DNA of 5,116 bases from Lentzea aerocolonigenes (lineage in GTDB: Bacteria > Actinomycetota > Actinomycetes > Mycobacteriales > Pseudonocardiaceae): NCBI RefSeq assembly GCF_000955955.1, contig NZ_JYJG01000501.1:1-5116 (forward strand). The letters run 5' to 3'. A program made the position numbers and the translations under genes. The notes beneath the pieces were generated by a model. That model worked only from the letters and a program-made list of their open reading frames with translations. It was not told the DNA's origin and did no database searches. Shown here piece after piece: positions 1 through 5,116 of this stretch; within the stretch, counting starts at the first letter, position 1, and each line of letters opens with the position of its first letter.

Positions 1-4
1 GGTT

Positions 5-21
5 CTGGGGCAGAGCCCCAG
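5..21 (-). terminator. Hairpin downstream of the ROK gene at the left edge
   Basis: CTGGGGC (5-11) and GCCCCAG (15-21) form a perfect 7-bp stem with a 3-nt loop, 63 nt after the ROK stop. The minus strand reads CTGGGGC-TCT-GCCCCAG, a GGGGCTCTGCCCC-type hairpin familiar from high-GC actinobacterial gene ends. No T-run is visible before the window ends four bases later, so it may be a U-poor terminator, or may belong to a convergent gene beyond the edge. The rest of bases 1-84 shows no gene or other signal. Confidence 0.5.
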
Positions 22-84
22 GGGGAAGCACGCAACGGGACTCGCTCAACGCAAGCCGACCACGTTCACCCGACCAAGCGCCCC

Positions 85-1218
85 CTACCCACGCTGAGGC
101 AAGCCGAACACCCGTTCCCGCGCCACCGCCAACGCCGAATGCAGGGCCCCCGAGCGCACCGGATTAGCCGTGATCTGGGCAAGCTGCACCGGGGTCCGCG
201 GCACCACCAGCTTCAGCAGTTCCACCGACACCAGGTCGCACAACGTCTCGCCACCGGCCTGGGCAACTCCACCCGACAAGAGCACCAGTTCCGGATCGAG
301 CACGCACACGACGTTCGCCAGACCCAAAGCGATCCTACGAGCGAGGTCTGACAAGAACGCGCGGCCTTCGGTGCCCGCGGTCAGGGCGTGGGCGACGGCC
401 TCCAGACCGGAGGACGCGACGATGCCGTGCGACGAAGCGAGGTTCACGATCGCGTCGCTGTCCACCTGGTCGCCGTAGCGGCCGCCGGGAACCTGCATCG
501 AGTCGATCTCGCCCGCGCCGCCTGTGACGCCGCGCAGCAGCACGCCGTTGACGACGACCGCCGACCCTATTTCGTCGGCCGGCCAGAAGAGCACGAAGTT
601 GCGGACGCCCACGGCCTTGCCGGAGCTCATCTCCTCCAGAGCCGCCAGGTTGATGTCGTTCTCGATCGAGACCGACGTCCCCAGCAGTTCCCGCAACGTC
701 GCGGGCAGGTCGACGTCCACCAGCCCCGGCAGATGCGGCGCGAACCCCAGACAACCCGTGGCCGGGTCGACAGCGCCGGGCGTGCCGACGACGACGTGCG
801 ACAACGCATCCAGCCGCAGACCGGCCAGGGCCGCCGCCTTCTGCACCGTCTCGCGGAAGGCGGCGAGCGTCTCGGACTTGGGCATCGGCGCGCTGTGCTC
901 GGACAGCAACGAGCCGGTGATGTCCGCGATGACCACGTCGATCAGGTCCGGCGTCAACGCCACCGCCGCCACATGACCCACACCACCGTTGACGGCCCAC
1001 ATCTGCGCGCGCGGCCCACGCCCACCACCACGCAACCCCGTGCGGACGACCATGCCGTCCTCTTCGAGCCGCGCCAGCAACTGGGCAGTCGCGGGCTTGG
1101 AAAGGCCGATGACCTCCTCCAGCTCAGCGCGCGTCATCGCCCCGCTGCCCAGCAGGGTCTCGATGGCCGCCCGGTCGTTGATCTCCCGCAGCAGCCGCGG
1201 GCTTCCAGTCCGTGTCAT
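85..1218 (-). CDS. ROK-family transcriptional regulator lacking the zinc motif
   Basis: The 377-residue product has an N-terminal winged helix-turn-helix (about residues 13-75; recognition-helix region GLSKPATAQLLARLEEDG at 38-55, then a Gly/Arg-rich wing 61-70). A ROK sugar-kinase-like domain follows. Recognisable ROK elements are VVGTPGAVDPATG (143-155), SIENDINLAALEE (184-196, with the Asp of END at 188), GSAVVVNGVLLRGVTGGAGEI (218-238) and LVLLSGGVAQAGG (311-323). The family's EXGH histidine is replaced (GEIDS, 236-240), and the CXCGXXGCXE zinc motif that normally follows is absent: the region reads MQVPGGRYGDQVDSD. It is therefore unlikely to be a kinase and may sense a ligand differently from NagC/Mlc; the effector is unknown. 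The ATG overlaps the phosphoesterase stop as ATGA, implying co-transcription and coupled translation. A GGAG lies 11 nt upstream. Confidence 0.88.
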   Translation of the reverse strand: MTRTGSPRLLREINDRAAIETLLGSGAMTRAELEEVIGLSKPATAQLLARLEEDGMVVRTGLRGGGRGPRAQMWAVNGGVGHVAAVALTPDLIDVVIADITGSLLSEHSAPMPKSETLAAFRETVQKAAALAGLRLDALSHVVVGTPGAVDPATGCLGFAPHLPGLVDVDLPATLRELLGTSVSIENDINLAALEEMSSGKAVGVRNFVLFWPADEIGSAVVVNGVLLRGVTGGAGEIDSMQVPGGRYGDQVDSDAIVNLASSHGIVASSGLEAVAHALTAGTEGRAFLSDLARRIALGLANVVCVLDPELVLLSGGVAQAGGETLCDLVSVELLKLVVPRTPVQLAQITANPVRSGALHSALAVARERVFGLPQRG

Positions 1219-2201
1219 GACTCCACCCGCTCCAACGCGCCCTTCAGCGCGGCGACCACCTGCTCCGCGGCCCCGTCGAACGTGAACCCGGCCGCCAGCC
1301 GATGCCCACCCCCGCCGAGCACCTGAGCCACCTCACGAACGTCCACCCTGCCCACGGCCCGCAGCGACACGGACCAGAACCCAGGGCGCAACTCCTTCAG
1401 CACAGCCGCGACCTCGGCCTCGGAAGCAGAGCGCACGACATCGATCACGCTCTCCACCTCCTCGCTGCGCACATCCCGCGCGTCATCCACCCCGACCACG
1501 GCATGCACGAGCCCCAACCCACCAACGGCCTGCTGATCCAGCTCCGCACGAGCCAGCACACGCGACAACATCCCCAAGTACGCGAACGGATGCGCGTCCA
1601 TCAACGGCCGCGTCACGCTGTACGCGTCGACCCCTGTCTGCAACAACCGAGCGGCTGTCTCATGCGCCGCAGGCCCAGCCTTGCGAAAACCCCCGGTGTC
1701 CGTGACGAGCCCGGCGTAGATGCACCGCGCAATGGGCTCGTCGACGACCACGTCCATCTCGTCGAGCAACTTCAACGCGATCAGCGCAGTGGCCTCAGCG
1801 TGCTCGTCGATGCAGTGCAACGTCCCGTACCGCGTGTTCGAAACGTGGTGGTCGATGACGATGACGGGCCCCGTGCACGCGGCAACGCGCCCACCCAACG
1901 GCCCGAGCCGCTGCACACTGCCGGTGTCCATGACGACGAGAAACTCGGGAGCAGCAGGCACCTCATCCCGGTGCACCAGCAACCCGGCCGTGTCCAAAGC
2001 CTTCAGGGACTCCGGCACAGCCTCGGGCTCACCGAACGCCACGCGCACCGCAACCCCGCGCCGATGCAGCGCAAGCCCCACCGCCAAAGCACTCCCGAGC
2101 GTGTCCGCGTCGGGGTTGATGTGACTGAGAAGGGTCACATCACGGGCGCCGGCCAGTAACCGCGCGGCCTCGGCAATGCTGGTGCTCAGGTCGTCTGCCA
2201 C
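1215..2201 (-). CDS. DHH/DHHA1 phosphoesterase, NrnA type (oligoribonuclease / pAp phosphatase)
   Basis: This is a 328-residue cytoplasmic Mn-dependent phosphoesterase. Relatives (Bacillus NrnA, the Mycobacterium Rv2837c protein) hydrolyse short oligoribonucleotides, pAp and, in mycobacteria, cyclic-di-AMP or its linear products; the exact substrate here is not shown. The DHH-domain metal-binding motifs are complete: SHINPDADTLGS (26-37; H27, D31, D33), VMDTGS (90-95; D92), DHH (117-119) and VTDTGG (166-171; D168). The C-terminal DHHA1 domain ends in the substrate-binding GGGGHRLAAG motif (296-305). The GTG start is constrained by an in-frame TAA just upstream (2213-2211) and has no ribosome-binding site, suggesting leaderless translation. 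The first strand (about residues 21-26) would be lost if the next candidate, GTG codon 22, were used. Codon 15 is TTA, the only one in the window. The stop overlaps the ROK gene start by four bases. The gene commonly follows rbfA in actinobacteria. Confidence 0.92.
   Translation of the reverse strand: MADDLSTSIAEAARLLAGARDVTLLSHINPDADTLGSALAVGLALHRRGVAVRVAFGEPEAVPESLKALDTAGLLVHRDEVPAAPEFLVVMDTGSVQRLGPLGGRVAACTGPVIVIDHHVSNTRYGTLHCIDEHAEATALIALKLLDEMDVVVDEPIARCIYAGLVTDTGGFRKAGPAAHETAARLLQTGVDAYSVTRPLMDAHPFAYLGMLSRVLARAELDQQAVGGLGLVHAVVGVDDARDVRSEEVESVIDVVRSASEAEVAAVLKELRPGFWSVSLRAVGRVDVREVAQVLGGGGHRLAAGFTFDGAAEQVVAALKGALERVES
2157..2159 (-). other. Rare TTA leucine codon (codon 15 of the DHH phosphoesterase)
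   Basis: The codon for L15 is TTA and the adjacent L16 is CTG. Scanning the plus strand for TAA finds only three sites in the window (2157, one near 2272, and one at 3119), and only this one lies in a gene. In Streptomyces, TTA codons are read by the developmentally regulated bldA tRNA and cluster near gene starts. Whether that applies here depends on the organism. Confidence 0.85.
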
Positions 2202-2207
2202 AGGGAG

Positions 2208-2213
2208 ACGTTA
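2208..2213 (-). promoter_or_regulatory. Candidate -10 box for a leaderless DHH-ROK transcript
   Basis: The minus strand reads TAACGT, matching the actinobacterial TANNNT -10 pattern, then six bases (CTCCCT), then the GTG start codon at 2201. A -10 box at -12 to -7 puts the transcription start on the G of GTG. There is no Shine-Dalgarno sequence in the preceding 20 bases, as expected for a leaderless mRNA. No good -35 hexamer is visible at 17-18 bp spacing. A chance match is possible because the hexamer pattern is short. Confidence 0.45.
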
Positions 2214-2278
2214 GCTGCTGGCCGTCTCAATGTGCTGGAGGGCACCCTCGGACAAGACAGTTTCCATCCCATAAACGC

Positions 2279-2308
2279 CCGCGGGGGACCTCGAAAGGTC
2301 CCCCGCGG
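2279..2308 (-). terminator. Long GC-rich hairpin with TTCG loop after rbfA
   Basis: CCGCGGGGGACCT (2308-2296 on the minus strand) pairs perfectly with AGGTCCCCCGCGG (2291-2279) around a four-base TTCG loop, giving a 13-bp stem 6 nt after the rbfA stop. The run that follows on the minus strand is GCGTTTATGGG, with only three Ts, so this is a U-poor terminator of the kind common in high-GC actinobacteria; it could also stabilise the 3' end of the mRNA. Its position between rbfA and the next promoter-like sequence supports a transcript end here. Confidence 0.7.
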
Positions 2309-2314
2309 AAACGA

Positions 2315-2767
2315 TCAGTCCTCGTCCTCGTCGTCCTCACGAGGAGCCTTGTACGGGTCGGCCTCTCCCGCCGGAGAAGCACCCACCGCCAGACGGGCCA
2401 CCTCGGCGTCGGCTGCCTGAGCCTTGGCCAGCAGCTCGTCCATCTTCCGCGCCGTGTCCGGCACGGTGTCGGTCATGAACGTCAGCGTCGGCGTGAACCG
2501 GACGCCGGTCTGAGCTCCGACCATGGACCGCAGGACACCCTTGGCCTTCTCCAGAGCCGCTGCGGCCCCGGCGTAGTCCGGTTCGGTGTCCAGACGCTCA
2601 CCGAGAACCGTGTAGTAGACGGTCGCGTCGTGCAGGTCGCCGGTCACCTTGGTGTCGGTGATCGTGACCCGGGCCAACCGCGGATCCTTGACCTCGTGCT
2701 CGAGAGCAGAAGCCACGATCTGCGAGATCCGCTTGGCGAGCTTGCGGGCACGTGCCGTGTCGGCCAC
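2315..2767 (-). CDS. rbfA: 30S ribosome-binding factor A
   Basis: RbfA binds immature 30S subunits and assists maturation of the 5' end of 16S rRNA, including during cold adaptation. The 150-residue product starts at GTG ([16 protein letters not shown]). The family core is clear: an N-terminal helix with basic residues (about 6-24), the KDPRL block (27-31), strand [20 protein letters not shown] (35-54), helix [17 protein letters not shown] (68-84), and the strand [10 protein letters not shown] (91-100) with the following helix [13 protein letters not shown] (104-116). Together these form a KH-type RNA-binding fold. The C-terminus carries a short, probably disordered acidic tail ending REDDEDED (143-150), as actinobacterial RbfA proteins often do. 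It sits 13 nt after DUF503 and shares the infB-type operon. The TGA stop is followed by a long hairpin that probably ends the unit. Confidence 0.95.
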   Translation of the reverse strand: MADTARARKLAKRISQIVASALEHEVKDPRLARVTITDTKVTGDLHDATVYYTVLGERLDTEPDYAGAAAALEKAKGVLRSMVGAQTGVRFTPTLTFMTDTVPDTARKMDELLAKAQAADAEVARLAVGASPAGEADPYKAPREDDEDED

Positions 2768-2770
2768 GAG

Positions 2771-2781
2771 CCTCCCCTTCC
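2771..2781 (-). promoter_or_regulatory. Purine-rich ribosome-binding site supporting the GTG start of rbfA
   Basis: The minus strand reads GGAAGGGGAGG just before the GTG at 2767. Its first half (GGAAGG) lies 8 nt from the start codon. It overlaps the last base of the DUF503 stop codon, so translation of the two genes may be linked. It supports the GTG over an upstream ATG in the same frame at 2914, which would overlap DUF503 by 134 bases. Confidence 0.7.
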
Positions 2782-3077
2782 TAGTCGTCCTCCGGCCCGA
2801 CGAGACGCGTCCGGGCAGAGAGCAGTTCAAGTTCGGGACGTCCGGCGACCAGCCTTTCACAGCCGGCCAGAACGTCCCTGACATGCGCGGCATCACCAGC
2901 GACGACTGCGACACCGATCAACGCGCGCCGATGCAGATCCTGATGACCCGCCTCGGAAGCGGCTACCTCGAAGCGCTTGCGCAGCTCCGCCACGATCGGG
3001 CGGACCACCGAGCGCTTCTCCTTCAACGAGTGGACGTCGCCCAAGAGCACGTCCAGTTCCAGAGCCCCCACGTACAT
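2781..3077 (-). CDS. DUF503 (YlxP-like) small protein
   Basis: This is a 98-residue cytoplasmic protein of the DUF503/YlxP family, which commonly lies between infB and rbfA. Its biochemical role is not settled; the recurrent neighbourhood suggests ribosome assembly or translation, which is inference from context. It starts at [10 protein letters not shown]. The most conserved block, [12 protein letters not shown] (residues 17-28), is present, followed by [12 protein letters not shown] (31-42) and a hydrophobic strand [11 protein letters not shown] (52-62). These suit the small alpha/beta fold of the family, and the length is typical. There is no signal peptide or membrane segment. The start is set by a GGAGG 9 nt upstream. 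The TAG stop at 2781-2783 lies 13 nt before the rbfA start and merges with the rbfA ribosome-binding site, so the two are almost certainly co-transcribed. No promoter fits between the upstream hairpin and this gene. Confidence 0.9.
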   Translation of the reverse strand: MYVGALELDVLLGDVHSLKEKRSVVRPIVAELRKRFEVAASEAGHQDLHRRALIGVAVVAGDAAHVRDVLAGCERLVAGRPELELLSARTRLVGPEDD

Positions 3078-3086
3078 GGGAAAGAT

Positions 3087-3091
3087 CCTCC
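3087..3091 (-). promoter_or_regulatory. Shine-Dalgarno site GGAGG that fixes the DUF503 start
   Basis: GGAGG on the minus strand lies 9 nt before the ATG at 3077, which is ideal spacing. It decides the start against an open frame that extends upstream to 3236. That longer version would read through the terminator hairpin and overlap the end of infB, and its extra residues have no family resemblance. The site lies directly after the U-tract of the hairpin, so the transcript's ribosome landing site is immediately 3' of the stem. Confidence 0.8.
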
Positions 3092-3093
3092 AG

Positions 3094-3135
3094 AAGAAAA
3101 GGGTGCGGAGCCACCGGATAAATGGCTCCGCACCC
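3094..3135 (-). terminator. Strong Rho-independent-type hairpin between infB and the DUF503 gene
   Basis: A perfect 13-bp inverted repeat, GGGTGCGGAGCCA at 3101-3113 and TGGCTCCGCACCC at 3123-3135, encloses a 9-nt loop. Read on the minus strand, the stem is followed at once by TTTTCTT (3100-3094), the U-tract of an intrinsic terminator; the plus-strand side has no T-run. It begins 13 nt after the infB stop and ends only 16 nt before the next start codon. It could end infB transcripts fully, or act as a partial terminator/attenuator inside the infB-rbfA operon. Confidence 0.85.
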
Positions 3136-3148
3136 CCACCTAGACCGC

Positions 3149-5116
3149 TCAGGCGCGCGGCTTCTCGCGCATCTCGTAGGTCTCGATGATGTCCTCGAGC
3201 TTGAGGTCGCTGTAGTTGCCGAGCGTGAGACCACACTCGAAACCTTCGCGAACCTCGGTGGCGTCGTCCTTGAACCGCTTGAGCGAGCTGATCGGGAGGT
3301 TCTCCGCGATCACCTTGCCGTCACGGAGCAGGCGCGCCCTGGCGTTGCGGCGAATCTCGCCCGACAGGACCATGCAACCCGCGATCGTGCCGACCTTGGA
3401 GGACTTGAAGACGTCGCGGATCTCGGCGCGGCCGAGCTGGACCTCTTCGTACTCCGGCTTGAGGAGACCCTTGAGGGCCGCCTCGATCTCGTCGATCGCC
3501 TGGTAGATGACCGTGTAGTAGCGGACGTCGATGCCCTCGCGGTTCGCGAGCTCGGTCGCCTTGCCCTCGGCCCGGACGTTGAAGCCCAGGACGATGGCGG
3601 AGGAGGCCACGGCGAGGTTGATGTCGCCTTCGGTGATGCCACCGACACCGCGGTGGACAACGCGAAGCTCGACGTCGTCGCCGACCTCGATCTTCATGAG
3701 CGCGTCCTCGAGGGCCTCGACGGTACCCGAGTTGTCGCCCTTGATGATCAAGGTGAGCTGGCTGGTTTCCTTGAGTGCGGCGTCCAGGTCCTCGAGGCTG
3801 ACGCGCTTGCGCTTCGCGGCGTTGGCAGCGTTGCGAGTGCGGGCCTGACGACGCTCGGCGATCTGGCGAGCGACGCGGTCCTCGTCGACGACGAGGAACG
3901 AGTCACCAGCGCGCGGCACCGACGTGAGGCCGATGACCTGCACCGGACGCGACGGGGTCGCGTCGTGGACGTCGTCGCCGTGCTCGTCCACCATGCGGCG
4001 GACGCGGCCGTAGGCGTCGCCCGCGACGATCGAGTCGCCGACGCGGAGCGTGCCTCGCTGGACCAGCACCGTGGCGACCGGACCGCGACCGCGGTCGAGG
4101 TGCGCCTCGATCGCGACACCCTGGGCCTCCATGGCCGGGTTGGCCCGGAGGTCCAGCGAAGCGTCGGCCGTCAACAGGATGGCCTCGAGGAGGCTGTCGA
4201 TGTTGATGCCCTGCTTCGCGGAGATGTCGACGAACATCGTGTCGCCGCCGTACTCCTCGGCGACCAGGCCGTACTCCGTCAGCTGCTGACGGATCTTGGC
4301 CGGGTTGGCGCCTTCCTTGTCGATCTTGTTGACCGCGACCACGATCGGCGCCTGAGCGGCCTGCGCGTGGTTGATCGCCTCGACCGTCTGCGGCATCACG
4401 CCGTCGTCAGCGGCGACGACGATGACCGCGATGTCGGTCGCGTTCGCACCACGAGCACGCATGGCGGTGAACGCCTCGTGACCCGGGGTGTCGATGAAGG
4501 TGATGAGCCGCGGGTTGCCCTCGAGCTCGGTCTCCACCTGGTAGGCGCCGATGTGCTGGGTGATGCCACCGGCTTCACCCTCGTGCACCTTCGCCTTGCG
4601 GATGGTGTCGAGCAGGCGGGTCTTACCGTGGTCGACGTGACCCATGACGGTCACGACCGGCGGGCGGACCTGCAGGTCGTCCTCGTCACCGGCGTCCTCG
4701 CCGTAGGTGATGTCGAACGTCTCGAGCAGCTCGCGGTCCTCCTCCTCGGGGGACACGACCTGCACGACGTAGTTCATCTCGGAGCCGAGCAGCTCCAGGA
4801 TCTCGTCGGACACCGACTGGGTCGCCGTGACCATCTCGCCCAGGTGGAAGAGCACCTGCACGAGCGACGCCGGGTTGGCGTTGATCTTGTCGGCGAAGTC
4901 GGTCAGCGAGGCACCGCGCGGCAGGCGGATCGTCTCGCCCTGCCCCTTGGGCAGGCGGACGCCACCGACCGAAGGCGCCTGCATGTTGTCCATGTACTCC
5001 TGGCGCTTCTGCCGCTTGGACTTGCGTCCACGACGCGCCGGACCACCCGGACGACCGAAGGCACCAGCGGTACCGCCACGACCAGCGCCGCCACCGCCAC
5101 CGGGACGACCGCGGAA
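3149..5116 (-). CDS. infB: Translation initiation factor IF-2, 5' end outside window
   Basis: This is the GTPase that brings fMet-tRNA to the 30S subunit and promotes 50S joining in the cytoplasm. The frame stays open to the right edge, so 655 C-terminal residues are visible and the start lies beyond base 5116; the Met at 4993 is internal. Numbered from the first visible residue, the order is: a Gly/Arg-rich low-complexity tail (1-29), a basic stretch [11 protein letters not shown] (29-39), an IF2_N-like segment (about 60-112), then the G domain. G-domain motifs are G1 GHVDHGKT (159-166), the switch I Thr in GGITQH (about 186), G3 DTPGH (209-213), G4 NKID (263-266) and G5 SAK (299-301). A beta-barrel domain II follows, then a charged Arg/Ala-rich helix, domain III and a C-terminal initiator-tRNA-binding barrel. 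All catalytic motifs are intact. The TGA stop at 3149-3151 is followed by a terminator-like hairpin. Confidence 0.97.
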   Translation of the reverse strand, partial: FRGRPGGGGGAGRGGTAGAFGRPGGPARRGRKSKRQKRQEYMDNMQAPSVGGVRLPKGQGETIRLPRGASLTDFADKINANPASLVQVLFHLGEMVTATQSVSDEILELLGSEMNYVVQVVSPEEEDRELLETFDITYGEDAGDEDDLQVRPPVVTVMGHVDHGKTRLLDTIRKAKVHEGEAGGITQHIGAYQVETELEGNPRLITFIDTPGHEAFTAMRARGANATDIAVIVVAADDGVMPQTVEAINHAQAAQAPIVVAVNKIDKEGANPAKIRQQLTEYGLVAEEYGGDTMFVDISAKQGINIDSLLEAILLTADASLDLRANPAMEAQGVAIEAHLDRGRGPVATVLVQRGTLRVGDSIVAGDAYGRVRRMVDEHGDDVHDATPSRPVQVIGLTSVPRAGDSFLVVDEDRVARQIAERRQARTRNAANAAKRKRVSLEDLDAALKETSQLTLIIKGDNSGTVEALEDALMKIEVGDDVELRVVHRGVGGITEGDINLAVASSAIVLGFNVRAEGKATELANREGIDVRYYTVIYQAIDEIEAALKGLLKPEYEEVQLGRAEIRDVFKSSKVGTIAGCMVLSGEIRRNARARLLRDGKVIAENLPISSLKRFKDDATEVREGFECGLTLGNYSDLKLEDIIETYEMREKPRA

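Noticed and set aside
388..2159. Two long plus-strand open frames (about 312 and 285 codons) opposite the ROK and DHH genes
   Set aside because: They are antisense shadows created by G/C-rich third positions. Their translations are Arg/His/Pro-rich with no family motifs, and the minus-strand frames hold complete, recognisable protein families.
2315..2914. Extended 199-residue version of RbfA starting at ATG 2914
   Set aside because: The added 49 residues lie within DUF503 in another frame and do not resemble RbfA. The GTG at 2767 has its own ribosome-binding site and gives the usual length.
2781..3236. Extended 151-residue version of the DUF503 protein
   Set aside because: The extra N-terminal residues would be encoded by the infB 3' end and the terminator hairpin. 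The ATG at 3077 has a well-placed GGAGG and matches the family start.
3149..4993. infB beginning at the Met at 4993
   Set aside because: The frame continues upstream with the conserved basic block and Gly/Arg-rich tail of IF-2. The Met lies within the conserved DNMQAP segment, so it is internal.
4990..5116. Possible repeat array in the GGTGGCGG-rich right edge
   Set aside because: It encodes the low-complexity Gly/Arg tail of IF-2 in frame; the repetition reflects amino-acid composition, and there is no CRISPR-like repeat/spacer pattern.
1..5116. Mobile element, CRISPR array, tRNA/rRNA, toxin-antitoxin or new defence system
   Set aside because: No transposase, integrase, terminal inverted repeats, regular spaced repeats, cloverleaf or defence-type domain is visible. 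All five genes fall into known families, four in the expected housekeeping order.

Overview
The window looks like a stretch of high-GC actinobacterial chromosome. The evidence is strong G/C bias at third codon positions, two GTG starts among the four visible gene starts, an infB with a Gly/Arg-rich tail before its conserved core, and the actinobacterial gene order infB - DUF503 - rbfA - DHH phosphoesterase. The protein sequences suggest Pseudonocardiales (Amycolatopsis/Saccharothrix/Lentzea-like). That placement is inference from familiarity, not from a search.

All five genes lie on the minus strand, so transcription runs from right to left and coding density is high. From right to left: the 3' two-thirds or so of infB (translation initiation factor IF-2, its start outside the window); a strong U-tailed hairpin; a 98-residue DUF503/YlxP protein; rbfA 13 nt further on; a second long hairpin with a TTCG loop; a DHH/DHHA1 phosphoesterase of the NrnA type; and a ROK-family regulator whose ATG overlaps the phosphoesterase stop (ATGA). 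The last 84 bases at the left edge are non-coding and hold a third hairpin.

The layout reads as two or three transcription units. infB-DUF503-rbfA serves translation initiation and 30S maturation. It is interrupted by a terminator-like hairpin placed so close to the DUF503 start that DUF503-rbfA must depend on read-through or on a promoter inside infB. The phosphoesterase-ROK pair follows the rbfA hairpin and probably has its own promoter: a TAACGT -10-like box six bases before a GTG start that lacks a Shine-Dalgarno sequence, as expected of a leaderless mRNA.

No new defence system, mobile element, CRISPR array, tRNA or rRNA is visible, and the genes are mostly housekeeping. The points most worth a second look are regulatory. 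The only TTA leucine codon in the window sits at codon 15 of the phosphoesterase, which suggests bldA-type translational control of nanoRNA/cyclic-dinucleotide turnover. A ROK regulator that lacks the family's zinc motif is translationally coupled to that enzyme. The terminator in front of DUF503 may act as an attenuator.
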